Assembly (NCBI RefSeq): GCF_021401135.1
Contig: NZ_JACBFO010000001.1
Location: 948,717-1,012,716 of the forward strand
Reading direction: 5' to 3'
Source of the DNA: Azonexus sp. R2A61
GTDB taxonomy: Bacteria; Pseudomonadota; Gammaproteobacteria; Burkholderiales; Rhodocyclaceae
DNA: 64,000 nt
Of the stretch, positions 54,384 through 63,060 are shown piece after piece. The number at the start of each line of letters is the position of its first letter. Within the stretch, counting starts at the first letter, position 1. The notes under the pieces are model-generated. The model did no database searches. It was given only the letters and a program-made list of their open reading frames with translations, and had not been told where the DNA came from. A program made the translations under genes and the position numbers.

Positions 54384-55447
54384 GATGTAGATGAACTGCT
54401 TTTCCCCTGGAGATGCCAGTCAAGGGTACGTTGAATGGCGTTGCCCAGTGGAATACGGACGGCAAGTCCGAGTTCTTGTCTGGCACGTGAAATGTCCGGT
54501 ACGTAACGTATCGGCCGTTTATCCGGTTCCGGCGTGCGGGCAATGCAAATGTGCGGCTTCCTGCCTGGCAGCGTGTCGGAGACCACATGCGCCAGTTCCG
54601 CAATACTCAGCGCCTGATCCGAGCCGACATTGTAGGGGCGCAGCGCTTCGCCGCGGAGCAGGATGGTCAGCAGCCAGATCATCAGATCGGCGGCGTGCAG
54701 GTAGGAGCGCAGCGGGGTGCCGTCGCCCTGGATGGCGATGTCGCGGCCATGCAGTGCGTCGGCGATGAAGTTGCCGACGGCGAAATGCTTGTCCAGCGCC
54801 AGGTACGGGCCGACGAAGGCGAAGCAGCGGGCGATCTTGACTGGCAGGCCGTGCTGCTCGTGGTAAAGCGCAGCCAGCAGTTCGGCGGTGCGCTTAGCTT
54901 CACCGTACAGTGCAGCGCTGCTGGTGCAGTCAGGGGCGCCACGATGGTCTTCGGGAACGTGGTCGAGCGTTGTCGGTTGCGGGCCGTAAATGGCGCCGGA
55001 ACTGGTCAGTAGAACTTCGCTGGCGCCGCAGCGCAGTGCAAAGTCGAAAACCCTGCGGGTGCCTTCGACAATGCTGTCGAAGCCCGCCAGTGGCGGCGTG
55101 GGCGGGGTTCGGGCATAGGTTTCGGTTGCGGCGTGAATGACACAGTCGAAGTGCCCGGCGGGAAAGGCAAAGTGCCGCACGTCGCCGGACAGCCATTGGA
55201 TCGCAGGTTCTGCCCCGAATTCAGGGAAGCGTTGCAGAAAGCTTTCCGGCGAACGGGAGAGGACGGTCGCCTGCAGATCGATGCCCAGTGAGCGGCGGGC
55301 GTGGCGCAGCGATTCCAGCAGCCAGATGCCGAAAAAACCGGTGCCGCCGGTGATGAACAGGCGTTTTCCGTCCAGGGCCGACCAGAGGTCGGCGGTATGC
55401 GCCAGAATGTGATCGAGATCGGCGGCCGGCAGGCGAGAGGCGGTCAT
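54380..55447 (-). CDS. NAD(P)-dependent SDR sugar epimerase/reductase
   Basis: 355 residues from the ATG at 55447; a TTG at 55474 would add nine and overlap rfbH. Extended SDR fold: GGTGFFG (34-40), SSGAIYG and the catalytic YGEAK. It lacks the acidic residues that 4,6-dehydratases carry after the Ser (it has SSG, not TDE), so it is unlikely to replace the missing CDP-glucose 4,6-dehydratase. Placement after rfbH suggests reduction or epimerisation of the 4-keto deoxysugar, as YerF does after YerE. Confidence 0.8.
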   Translation of the reverse strand: MTASRLPAADLDHILAHTADLWSALDGKRLFITGGTGFFGIWLLESLRHARRSLGIDLQATVLSRSPESFLQRFPEFGAEPAIQWLSGDVRHFAFPAGHFDCVIHAATETYARTPPTPPLAGFDSIVEGTRRVFDFALRCGASEVLLTSSGAIYGPQPTTLDHVPEDHRGAPDCTSSAALYGEAKRTAELLAALYHEQHGLPVKIARCFAFVGPYLALDKHFAVGNFIADALHGRDIAIQGDGTPLRSYLHAADLMIWLLTILLRGEALRPYNVGSDQALSIAELAHVVSDTLPGRKPHICIARTPEPDKRPIRYVPDISRARQELGLAVRIPLGNAIQRTLDWHLQGKSSSSTS

Positions 55448-55463
55448 TGCTGCGGTCAACCAC

Positions 55464-57047
55464 TCAAAATGCAAAAAAAGCTTCGAGTTTGCCGGCGACG
55501 AATTCCAGGGCTTCCCGGCTCAGGGCTGGCTGAACGCCGATGCAGAAGGTGTCGCGCATGATCTTGTCGGTGTTCGGCAACTCACCGATGCAACGGAACT
55601 GGCGACCCTTCATGTAGGGCTGCCGGGTGATGTTGCCGGCAAACAGCAGTCGGGTGCCGATCTTGTACTGATCGAGATAGCGCAGTAGGTCGACGCGGTT
55701 GACGTTGGCCTCGTCGCGCAAGGTCAGCGGAAATCCGAACCAGGCCGGCACGCTGTTTGCGGTTGCTTCCGGCAGCATCAGGAATTCGGCGGTGCTGGCC
55801 AGACGTTCCTTGAGAAAGGCGAAATTGGCTTTGCGCTGTTCGACGAAGTGCGGCAGCTTGGCCAACTGGGCGAGACCGCAGGCGGCCTGCATGTCGGTGA
55901 TCTTCAGGTTGTAGCCGAGGTGGCTGTAGATGTACTTGTGATCGTAGCCATAGGGCAGGTCGCCCAACTGCTGGCAAAAGCGCTTGCCGCAGGTGTTGTC
56001 CCGTCCCGGCTGGCAAAAGCAGTCGCGTCCCCAGTCGCGGAAGCTTTCGGCGATCAGTTTGAGTTCGGGGTTGTTGGTGAACAGTGCGCCGCCTTCGCCC
56101 ATCGTGATGTGATGGGCCGGGTAGAACGAAATGCTCGCCAGATCGCCGAAAGTGCCAACCGAGCGGCCGGCGTAGGTCGAACCGAGCGCGTCGCAGCAAT
56201 CTTCGATCAGCCACAGCCCATGCTTTTTGCAAAGCCGGGAGATGGCTTCCAGATCGAAGGGGTTGCCCAGCGTATGGGCGAGCATGACCGCCTTGGTTTT
56301 GCTGCTGATCGCGGCTTCGATCTGTGCCGGATCGATGTTGTAGGTCTGCGGATCGACATCGACGAAGACCGGTACGGCACCGAATTGCAGGATCGGATTG
56401 ACGGTCGTCGGGAAAGCCGCCGCCACGCCGATGACTTCGTCGCCCGGCCTGATCGCACGTTCGCCCAGGCGCGGCGAGGTCAGCGTCATGAAGGCGAGGA
56501 GATTGGCAGACGAGCCGGAATTGACGGTGAGAACGTGGTTGACCCCAAGAAAGCTGGCCAGACGGCGTTCGAATTCGGCATTGAAGCGACCGGTCGTCAG
56601 CCAGCCGTCCAGGGCTGCGTCCACCATGTGGGTGATTTCGGCGGCGTCGATCAGCTTGCCGGTGGCCGGTGCCGGCGTCTCGCCGGGGATGAAGGCCGTC
56701 GGGGCAAACTTGTGGCCGGCGTAGTCGGCGACCGCGGCGCGAATGCAGGCGCGGGCGATTTCATCGCAGGCCGCCGGGGTCAGCCGGGCGACGCGTTGTC
56801 CGATAGCCGCGCCGGGCAGGCGGCAGGCGCTGTCCGGCAGGACGCAGGCGCCGGCCTCGATGGCCCCGTCGAGCAGTTGGTCGGGGCTCAGCGGCAATCC
56901 GCCGTCTTCTGCACCAGCGGCGGGGGCGATGAAGACGAAGCGGCCGCTGCCGCCGGTCCGGGTGTCGGTCAGTGCGACGGCGAGCGCGTGTATTGCCAGC
57001 GGGCCTTGTACGACATGGATGCCGCCGATTTCAACGGGAAGTTGCAT
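55464..57047 (-). CDS. rfbH: RfbH: CDP-4-keto-6-deoxy-D-glucose 3-dehydrase (E1) with N-terminal extension
   Basis: [2Fe-2S] PMP enzyme that removes the 3-hydroxyl on the way to 3,6-dideoxyhexoses. It has 527 residues; typical RfbH is about 435. From residue about 90 the match is close: [16 protein letters not shown] carries His where aminotransferases have Lys (His312/313), and four Cys at 285, 343, 345 and 353 keep the C-X57-C-X1-C-X7-C cluster spacing. The first 88 residues are an extension I do not recognise; no start codon lies at the normal position. No E3 reductase gene is nearby. Confidence 0.92.
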   Translation of the reverse strand: MQLPVEIGGIHVVQGPLAIHALAVALTDTRTGGSGRFVFIAPAAGAEDGGLPLSPDQLLDGAIEAGACVLPDSACRLPGAAIGQRVARLTPAACDEIARACIRAAVADYAGHKFAPTAFIPGETPAPATGKLIDAAEITHMVDAALDGWLTTGRFNAEFERRLASFLGVNHVLTVNSGSSANLLAFMTLTSPRLGERAIRPGDEVIGVAAAFPTTVNPILQFGAVPVFVDVDPQTYNIDPAQIEAAISSKTKAVMLAHTLGNPFDLEAISRLCKKHGLWLIEDCCDALGSTYAGRSVGTFGDLASISFYPAHHITMGEGGALFTNNPELKLIAESFRDWGRDCFCQPGRDNTCGKRFCQQLGDLPYGYDHKYIYSHLGYNLKITDMQAACGLAQLAKLPHFVEQRKANFAFLKERLASTAEFLMLPEATANSVPAWFGFPLTLRDEANVNRVDLLRYLDQYKIGTRLLFAGNITRQPYMKGRQFRCIGELPNTDKIMRDTFCIGVQPALSREALEFVAGKLEAFFAF

Positions 57048-57107
57048 GCGATTGATGTCCGGAAAACTGAGTGAATCTACGGCCGCTGTGCGGAACTCTT
57101 GAGCCTG

Positions 57108-58448
57108 TCAGGTCGACCCGACGGTCAGATAGCGTGCCAGCGCAAAGTCCCCGGGCCTGAGCAAACGCCGGGGATCGGCGATCACCAGGCCGCTCCGGTC
57201 GCAGTCAGCGAGCGATCGGTAGGTTTCCCAGCGTGTAGCGACGATGACGGCATCTGCTGCGGCAACCGCGCAACGCCAGTCTTCGGGATAGCTCAGCCGT
57301 TCGGCCAGATCGGGATTGGCCCGGGTGAATTGGGGCGCGGCGACCGGATCGTGTGCGGAGACGCGGGCGCCGGCGGCCAGCAAGACGCGGATCATTTTCT
57401 CGGAAGCCGATTCCCGCACATCGTCGGTGTCCGGTTTGAAGGCCAGGCCGAGGACGACGACGTGCCGTCCGTCGAGCGTGCCGAGCGCATCCTGCAGTAA
57501 GCGGACGATTTCTGCCGGTTGCTGTTCGTTGACCGCAAGCACGGCTTCCAGGACATGCATCGGCAATCCTTGACTGCGGCCTTGCGAACGCAAGGCCTGA
57601 ACGTCCTTGGGGAAGCATGAGCCGCCGAAGCCGCAACCGGGCACGAGATAGTCCAGAATGCCCGGATGCACGCGCCCGCCGGGCGTCAGCGGACTCCAGC
57701 GCTTGTCCAGCGCAACGCCCTGGACGACTTCCGAAAAATCGATGCCGCCCAGCCGTGAGGCAAGGTTGGCGATTTCATTGATCAGCGAGATCTGGGTTGC
57801 CAGGATGGCGTTGTTTGCGTACTTGATCAGTTCCGCCGTGCGGGTGTTGGTTTCGATCCGCGGAATGTCCGCCCAGGGGGCGTACAGGGCGCGCAAACGT
57901 TGCCGCGTGGCCTCGTCTTCCGCGCCGAGGACGATGCGGTCCGGCTGGTTGAAATCGTCGATCGCTTCGCCTTCCCGGAGAAACTCGGGGTTCATGCCGA
58001 GGCCCCATTGCCCGGGCGGCTTGCCGGCCGCGGTTTCGACTGCCTGACGCACGAGCTCACCGGTCGTCCCGGGAATGACAGTGCTCTTGACGACAATCGA
58101 TAGTGAGTGATCGCTATCTGCCAGGAACTTGCCGATGGCGGTGGCGGCAGCAAGGACCTGGGATGGGTCGATGATGCCGTCGACCGACGGTGTGCCGACG
58201 GCGATCATTGCAATGTCGCTGTCGCCGAGATGGGCATGGAGATCGGTTGCGGCGCTGAAACTGCCGTCCTGTCGTACTTTTTTCAGCAGCGCATCGAGAC
58301 CGCGTTCGAAAATCGTCGGCTGACCTGCATTGAGGGCGTCGACAATCGCCTGCTTGAGGTCGATGCAGACCACCTGATGGCCACGACTGGCAAGACAGAC
58401 GCCGGAGACCAGCCCGACGTAGCCCGAGCCGACGATGGTGATTTTCAT
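57108..58448 (-). CDS. ugd: UDP-glucose 6-dehydrogenase
   Basis: Oxidises UDP-glucose to UDP-glucuronate with two NAD+. It has 446 residues: N-terminal Rossmann GSGYVGL (7-13), central ELIKYANNA (Lys209, Asn213), catalytic Cys278 in GFGGSCFPKDV and a C-terminal NAD-like domain (VLGLAFKPDTDDVRESAS). Its start overlaps the upstream decarboxylase-like SDR by four bases, so the pair likely works in sequence. Confidence 0.92.
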   Translation of the reverse strand: MKITIVGSGYVGLVSGVCLASRGHQVVCIDLKQAIVDALNAGQPTIFERGLDALLKKVRQDGSFSAATDLHAHLGDSDIAMIAVGTPSVDGIIDPSQVLAAATAIGKFLADSDHSLSIVVKSTVIPGTTGELVRQAVETAAGKPPGQWGLGMNPEFLREGEAIDDFNQPDRIVLGAEDEATRQRLRALYAPWADIPRIETNTRTAELIKYANNAILATQISLINEIANLASRLGGIDFSEVVQGVALDKRWSPLTPGGRVHPGILDYLVPGCGFGGSCFPKDVQALRSQGRSQGLPMHVLEAVLAVNEQQPAEIVRLLQDALGTLDGRHVVVLGLAFKPDTDDVRESASEKMIRVLLAAGARVSAHDPVAAPQFTRANPDLAERLSYPEDWRCAVAAADAVIVATRWETYRSLADCDRSGLVIADPRRLLRPGDFALARYLTVGST

Positions 58449-59533
58449 GCGCGAGCCTCGGCCGCCAGAAAGCGCAGGTAGCGGGAGATGCCTTCGGCGA
58501 CCTCCACCGCCGGCGCGTAGCCGAGTAGCCGGCGAGCTTTCGCGATGTCCGGGCAGCGCCGGTTCGGATTGTCGGTCAGGTAGGCCGGGTCGTCGCTGGT
58601 CCGGAACTCGATTTTTCCGCGGTAGCCGAACAGTTGCCGGGCCGCGTCGACATAAAGCTCGGCGACGCGGCGTACGCTGACTTCAGGACGGTCCATGCCG
58701 ATGTTGAAGTAGTCGTAACGGCCGTGCAGCAGGCAGCGCAGGTAGCCGGCAATGGCGTCGGTGATGTAGCAGAAGGTCCGGGTCGGCGAACCGTCCGAGA
58801 GCAGCACGATATCCTCGCCGGCCAGCACGCAGCGGGCCAGGTCGGCCGGCAGGCGGCGGTCGTCGGTACGCATGCCCGGGCCGTAGTTGTTGAACGGCCG
58901 GGCAACGGTGATCGGCATGCCGAACTGGGTGCCGTAAATCCAGCACAGCGTTTCGCCGAAACGTTTGGATTCGTCGTAACAGGCACGTGGACCGTGGCAG
59001 GAGACGTTGCCGCGGTATTCCTCGGGCGTTGGAATCGCGGCAGGGTCAGGGTCGCCGTAAATCTCGCTGGAGGAAAAGAAAAGCAGTCCCTTGAGCGCCG
59101 GGTTGTCGCGGTAATGGTCGAGAATGCGCCGCAGGCCCCAGATGTTGCCGTCAACCGTTTCCAGCGGATACTTCCGGTAGAACACCGGGGAGGCGATCGA
59201 CGCCGCGTGGATCACGTAATTGACCGTTTCCGCCGTCGCCAGTTGTCCGAGGTCGTCGCGCGAAATATCGAAGGTGCGGACCTCGAGGCGATCGCCATGC
59301 GTTTGCGCCAGTGCGGTCAACCAGTCCGGGCTGCCGACAATGAATGTGTCCAGGGCAATGACGCGGCGGATGCCCAGGGTTTCGGCGTAGCGCGTCAGGT
59401 AGTTGACGAAGTAATAGCCGAGAAATCCCCCGGCGCCGGTAATCAGTACCGTCTGGTCAGCGAGTTTCTGGCGGACATCGGTGAGGGTTTCGTGGATGCG
59501 GCCGAGATCTTCATGCAAAACCGGGTTTTCCAT
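58445..59533 (-). CDS. UDP-glucuronate-decarboxylase-like SDR
   Basis: 362 residues from the ATG at 59533, four bases after rfbF. Extended SDR: GAGGFLG (33-39), SSSEIYGDP with Glu157, Tyr186/Lys190 in ACYDESKR and the NNYGPGMR segment. These match UXS-type enzymes (UDP-GlcA to UDP-xylose or UDP-4-keto-pentose) better than RfbG, whose TSDKCYD and WQHVLE motifs are absent. Coupling to ugd supports UDP-glucuronate as substrate. Other SDR activities cannot be ruled out. Confidence 0.78.
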   Translation of the reverse strand: MENPVLHEDLGRIHETLTDVRQKLADQTVLITGAGGFLGYYFVNYLTRYAETLGIRRVIALDTFIVGSPDWLTALAQTHGDRLEVRTFDISRDDLGQLATAETVNYVIHAASIASPVFYRKYPLETVDGNIWGLRRILDHYRDNPALKGLLFFSSSEIYGDPDPAAIPTPEEYRGNVSCHGPRACYDESKRFGETLCWIYGTQFGMPITVARPFNNYGPGMRTDDRRLPADLARCVLAGEDIVLLSDGSPTRTFCYITDAIAGYLRCLLHGRYDYFNIGMDRPEVSVRRVAELYVDAARQLFGYRGKIEFRTSDDPAYLTDNPNRRCPDIAKARRLLGYAPAVEVAEGISRYLRFLAAEARA

Positions 59534-59537
59534 CGTC

Positions 59538-60311
59538 TTATTCCCAAACCTTCCACGGGGCTTTTCCCGATTGCCAGAGTTCTTCGAGGTGGTTCTTGTC
59601 GCGCAGCGTATCCATCGGGTGCCAGAAACCGGTATGGCGCCAGGCGGCCAGTTGTCCGCTGCGGGCCAGCGTTTCCAGCGGACCTTTTTCCCAGACCGTG
59701 TGGTCATTGTCGATGAGGTCGATGACGCTCGGCGACAGGACGAAGAAGCCGCCGTTGATCATGCCGCCGTCGCCGTCGGGCTTTTCCTCGAAAGCGTCGA
59801 CCTGATCGCCGGTCAGGCGCAGGGCGCCGAAACGACCGGGTGGGGTGACGGCCGCGATGGTGGCGGCGACGTTGCGCGAGCGATGAAATGCGATCGTGGC
59901 GCCGATGTCGATGTCGGTGACGCCGTCTCCATAAGTGAAGCAGAAGGGTTCGCCATCATCGATGAAATGCCGTACGCGGCGCAGGCGTCCGCCGGTCTGG
60001 GTCCGTTCGCCGGTATCCACCAGTGTCACCCGCCAGGGTTCCGCATGACGCTCGTGAACTTCCATGCGGTTGTTCCGCATGTCGAAGGTCACGTCCGAGT
60101 TGTGCAGGAAGTAGTTGGCGAAGTATTCCTTGATGACGTAGCCCTTGTAACCCAGGCAGATCACGAAATCGCTGATGCCGTGGGCTGCGTAGATTTTCAT
60201 GATGTGCCAGATGATCGGCTTGCCGCCAACCTCGATCATGGGTTTGGGCTTGAGATGCGATTCCTCGCTGATCCTGGTGCCCAGGCCACCGGCCAGAATG
60301 ACTGCCTTCAT
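59538..60311 (-). CDS. rfbF: Glucose-1-phosphate cytidylyltransferase
   Basis: Makes CDP-glucose from CTP and glucose-1-phosphate, the first step of CDP-dideoxyhexose synthesis. It has 257 residues, exactly the length of Salmonella RfbF, with GGLGTR (8-13), [19 protein letters not shown] and [10 protein letters not shown]. It overlaps the diguanylate cyclase gene by four bases. RfbG, the usual second enzyme, is not in the window. Confidence 0.95.
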   Translation of the reverse strand: MKAVILAGGLGTRISEESHLKPKPMIEVGGKPIIWHIMKIYAAHGISDFVICLGYKGYVIKEYFANYFLHNSDVTFDMRNNRMEVHERHAEPWRVTLVDTGERTQTGGRLRRVRHFIDDGEPFCFTYGDGVTDIDIGATIAFHRSRNVAATIAAVTPPGRFGALRLTGDQVDAFEEKPDGDGGMINGGFFVLSPSVIDLIDNDHTVWEKGPLETLARSGQLAAWRHTGFWHPMDTLRDKNHLEELWQSGKAPWKVWE

Positions 60312-62050
60312 CGACTGATTACCCGGTTCTTGCCGGTTTGTTTTGCTTCGTACATGGCTTCGTCAGCGCGTTTGACCACGCTGCCCTGATCGTCCCCATC
60401 CGCCATCTGAGTGACGCCGGCACTGAAGGTTATCAGCACTTTCTCGTTCCCGTGAAGGAAAAAACGCTTGGTCAATTCCCGCTGCAGCCGGGTCAGGACG
60501 TGCGCCGCATCGTCGAGCAGGGTTTCCGGGAGCAGAATGATGAACTCCTCGCCGCCGTAACGCGCCACGGTGTCCTGCGGGCGCAGTGTGTCGCGGCAGA
60601 CCTTGGCGAGATGGATCAGCGCCTGATCGCCGGCATCATGTCCCATCGAATCGTTCAGTTTCTTGAAGTTGTCGATGTCGAGCAGGGCAATGCACAGCGC
60701 AGTGTCGTGGCGCGTGGCGCGGGCGACTTCCTTGTTGAACATGTCTTCCAGGCCACGGCGGTTCAGCACGCCGGTCAACTGGTCGTGGCGGACGAGGTCG
60801 CTGGTTTCTTCCAGTTCCTTTTCCAGTTCGCGGATGCGCGCTTCGGCTTTTTGCGCCTTTTCCTGGGTCGACCGCAACTCGTCGTGGGAGCGCTGGGCGT
60901 TGAATTGGATATTGCGGGTTTCGCGCATGACCTCGGCGAGCACTTCTTCCAGTTCACCGATGTCGTTGGCCGCGCTGACCTTGACCGCGCAGGCATCGAT
61001 CTTGTCGTGGTATTCCGATGTCGCATCGGCGAAATCGGCCAACTGGTCGACGAAGCCGGCGAGCATTTGCTTGATGGCGTTACGCGCCTCGAACAAGCTG
61101 GTCTTGAGCTGGCTCTGCTTGAACAGGACTTCCTTGAGATGCCTTTCGGCGTCGTCAAGGCTGCGTTGTGACAGCGGTTTGTCGATGATGTCGCGGACAA
61201 TCTCGATCTGGCCGTGTAGCCAGCGATCGTCCACCACCAGTTCGTGGATGTTGGAAACCAGCAGTTGCAGCAGGCCGAGCAGGCTGTGGCGCAATTCGGC
61301 CTGATCTTCGGCGAGCAGTTCCAGTTTGAAGGCAAAGCGCTTCAAATGGTTGTGGAATTCCCGGAGGTCGCTTTCGGTCGTCACGCGCCGGATATCGCTG
61401 GCCAGGTGCTGTGCATCGCTGGCCAGTGGCGGGTGTTCGGCCAGTTGCGATGCGATGGCGGTGTCGAGTGTGAAAGCCAGTAGTTCGCGAAGCTGCGCTT
61501 GCTGGCCTGCTGCGGTCGACGGCGTGTCCGACTGGATTTCCGTCTGCAAGGTTTCCGTACGATCCTGTCCCTGGCCTTGCCCCCAGGATTTCAACAAATT
61601 CTGCAGTCGACCGTAGAGCAGCTCGGGATTGGCACTGCTGCCGGCAAGCACATGTTCCAGCGCCTCCCGCTTGCGGGCTGCCGTCAGGCCGGGGTGCTTG
61701 GCTTCCCACTGGCGAAGGAGGTCGGTGATGAGATCGGCCCAACCCAGCTTCTGTTGTTCGATCAGCGTGCCGATGAACTCGGCGAGGTGCTTGCGATAGT
61801 CTTCCCAGTTTGACTGCTTGATCGCATCGTCCAGTTGGCGAGCCAGGCGCAGTTGGTCCGGGCTGTTGCGCGGCAATGCGGCGGCAAGGGAGCGCAGGTG
61901 GCGCTCGGGGAAGTCCGCGTCAGCGGGTTTGGTGCCGGCAATTTCATGATAGAGCGTCTGATAGTTGTCGGGCGTCGGTGCAATACGCCGCGCCGCCAGC
62001 TGCTTTAGCGTATCGCGGGCAATCTCGAACGGATTGGCTGTGGCGTTCAT
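60308..62050 (-). CDS. Diguanylate cyclase (GGDEF) heading the glycan operon
   Basis: Makes cyclic di-GMP. I start it at the ATG at 62050 (580 residues); the frame runs on through the tRNA-Thr gene but that part cannot be coding. The N-terminal 400 residues are soluble, helical and coiled-coil-rich with no known sensor; a coiled coil leads into the GGDEF domain ([16 protein letters not shown], active site RYGGEEF) and an RxxD inhibitory site (RPQD) lies five residues before it. The four-base overlap with rfbF makes it the first gene of the run. Confidence 0.9.
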   Translation of the reverse strand: MNATANPFEIARDTLKQLAARRIAPTPDNYQTLYHEIAGTKPADADFPERHLRSLAAALPRNSPDQLRLARQLDDAIKQSNWEDYRKHLAEFIGTLIEQQKLGWADLITDLLRQWEAKHPGLTAARKREALEHVLAGSSANPELLYGRLQNLLKSWGQGQGQDRTETLQTEIQSDTPSTAAGQQAQLRELLAFTLDTAIASQLAEHPPLASDAQHLASDIRRVTTESDLREFHNHLKRFAFKLELLAEDQAELRHSLLGLLQLLVSNIHELVVDDRWLHGQIEIVRDIIDKPLSQRSLDDAERHLKEVLFKQSQLKTSLFEARNAIKQMLAGFVDQLADFADATSEYHDKIDACAVKVSAANDIGELEEVLAEVMRETRNIQFNAQRSHDELRSTQEKAQKAEARIRELEKELEETSDLVRHDQLTGVLNRRGLEDMFNKEVARATRHDTALCIALLDIDNFKKLNDSMGHDAGDQALIHLAKVCRDTLRPQDTVARYGGEEFIILLPETLLDDAAHVLTRLQRELTKRFFLHGNEKVLITFSAGVTQMADGDDQGSVVKRADEAMYEAKQTGKNRVISR

Positions 62051-62092
62051 GGAGAAGGCTTTTGTTTCGGATATACTTCGGGCCCTAATCCG

Positions 62093-62166
62093 GCCCCCGT
62101 AGCATGAAGGTCGTGCAGTTGATTTGTAATCATCAGGACTTGGTTCGATTCCGAGCGGGGGCACCA
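62093..62166 (+). tRNA. tRNA-Thr (TGT), atypical
   Basis: 74 nt including an encoded CCA. Acceptor GCCCCCG pairs perfectly with CGGGGGC; T arm CTTGG-TTCGATT-CCGAG is good; anticodon loop TTTGTAA gives TGT (reads ACA). Oddities: the anticodon stem GTTGA/TCATC has a T-T mismatch, the D loop is short and lacks the usual A14 and A21, and the variable loop is 4 nt. It may be a diverged second tRNA-Thr or a tRNA relic. Its 3' half is antisense to the end of the IclR gene. Confidence 0.72.
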
Positions 62167-62966
62167 GCGGAATCCCCGGCTGGCAAATGGCCCAGTCGGC
62201 GGGACAATGAATCAGCTGCCGTGCGCATTGCGTTTGCGACCGGCCCATCCCAGTCGGCATTGAATTCCCCGGTTGCGCCCAGCGAAGTGATGGCCGCGAC
62301 CATCTGACCGGTGCTATCGAATACCGGCGCGGAAAAACCATTGATGCCGGGGGTCAGACTGCCCGTTGCCCTGGCGATCCCTCGATTTCGTATTTCCTCA
62401 AGCGTGTTCTCAAGCTGTCGCCGTTGCGTTGTGATGCCGGCTTTCCCCTGGGCAAGTTCCTTCAATTCCTCATCAAGTTTTTGCTTCAGGAAGGGCGATC
62501 GATAGAAAGCCGAGAAGGCCCGTCCGGTTGCCGAGCGTGCCAGCGACAGGACGGTGCCGGGGCGTAGGGTGATCGTGATCGGGCCGCCTGCGTCGACAAT
62601 GCGGACGATGGTCGCTCCATGCGTACCCCAGACGGCCAGCGCCACGGTCTCGTGGATTTCTTCGCACAGATTGTCCAGTATCTGGCCTGCCAGTCGAACG
62701 GGGTCGAGTCGGCCAAGTCCGGCCAGACCGAGTTCCAGTGCGTAGGCACCCAGATCGTAACGGCCTGTGGCTGGGTCCTGCTCGACGATGCCGATGCGCA
62801 TGAAACTCACCATGTAGCGGTGGGCTTTCGCCGAGGCCATGCCTGCACCGGCTGCAATATCGCGCAGCATCATTGGCCGATTGTGGGCGGCCAGAATGCG
62901 CAACAGCCGAAAGCCGATCTCGACTGACTGAATGCCCTGGCGGTCGCTGGAAACCTTGGTGATCAT
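62133..62966 (-). CDS. IclR-family transcriptional regulator
   Basis: 277 residues from the ATG at 62966 (a TTG at 62987 is possible). The N-terminal winged helix (VEIGFRLLRILAAHNRPMML, then IAAGAGMASAKAHRYMVSFM) and the C-terminal effector domain (GTVLSLARSATGRAFSAFY, then GFSAPVFDSTGQMVAAITSL) are typical. The last 11 codons and the stop lie inside the antisense of tRNA-Thr. It is divergent from parA. The target is unknown; IclR members usually control catabolic genes. Confidence 0.9.
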   Translation of the reverse strand: MITKVSSDRQGIQSVEIGFRLLRILAAHNRPMMLRDIAAGAGMASAKAHRYMVSFMRIGIVEQDPATGRYDLGAYALELGLAGLGRLDPVRLAGQILDNLCEEIHETVALAVWGTHGATIVRIVDAGGPITITLRPGTVLSLARSATGRAFSAFYRSPFLKQKLDEELKELAQGKAGITTQRRQLENTLEEIRNRGIARATGSLTPGINGFSAPVFDSTGQMVAAITSLGATGEFNADWDGPVANAMRTAADSLSRRLGHLPAGDSAGAPARNRTKS

Positions 62967-63028
62967 ATTTTTCCGGGTGCGATGCAAACGACTATTTTAT
63001 GCATCTATCAGCCGATTGCGGGGGCGAA

Positions 63029-63034
63029 TATAAT
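63029..63034 (+). promoter_or_regulatory. Putative -10 element of the parA-like gene
   Basis: A perfect TATAAT 27 bases before the ATG, with no good -35 (around TATCAG at 63006-63011). A strong AAAGGAGG ribosome site follows at 63046-63053. Confidence 0.45.
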
Positions 63035-63060
63035 TTCCCGATCACAAAGGAGGAAAACAC

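Larger units (their letters stand above)
5657..61519. repeat. Dispersed 10-bp word TGCGGTCRAC, about 20 copies
   Basis: TGCGGTCGAC (either strand) starts at 5657, 10575, 24500, 31811, 33114, 33906, 35428, 36593, 37525, 43346, 60867 and 61510. TGCGGTCAAC starts at 22255, 24004, 29903, 42965, 49929, 55451, 57528 and 59312. Both orientations occur about equally (11 and 9). Most copies are inside genes; those at 22255, 24500 and 49929 are in or at the edge of intergenic gaps. The span given covers the first to last copy. Confidence 0.7.

Noticed and set aside
58445..59533. RfbG (CDP-glucose 4,6-dehydratase) as the function of the SDR next to rfbF
   Set aside because: RfbG motifs (TSDKCYD, WQHVLEP) are absent; the SSSEIYGDP and ACYDESKR pattern and coupling to ugd fit a UDP-glucuronate decarboxylase better.
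62093..62166. tRNA-Thr as an attachment site of an integrated element
   Set aside because: I saw no integrase gene and no second copy of the tRNA 3' end in the window.
62051..62341. Upstream extension of the diguanylate cyclase reading frame
   Set aside because: It would run through the antisense of tRNA-Thr and the end of the IclR gene. The ATG at 62050 gives a normal soluble N-terminus.
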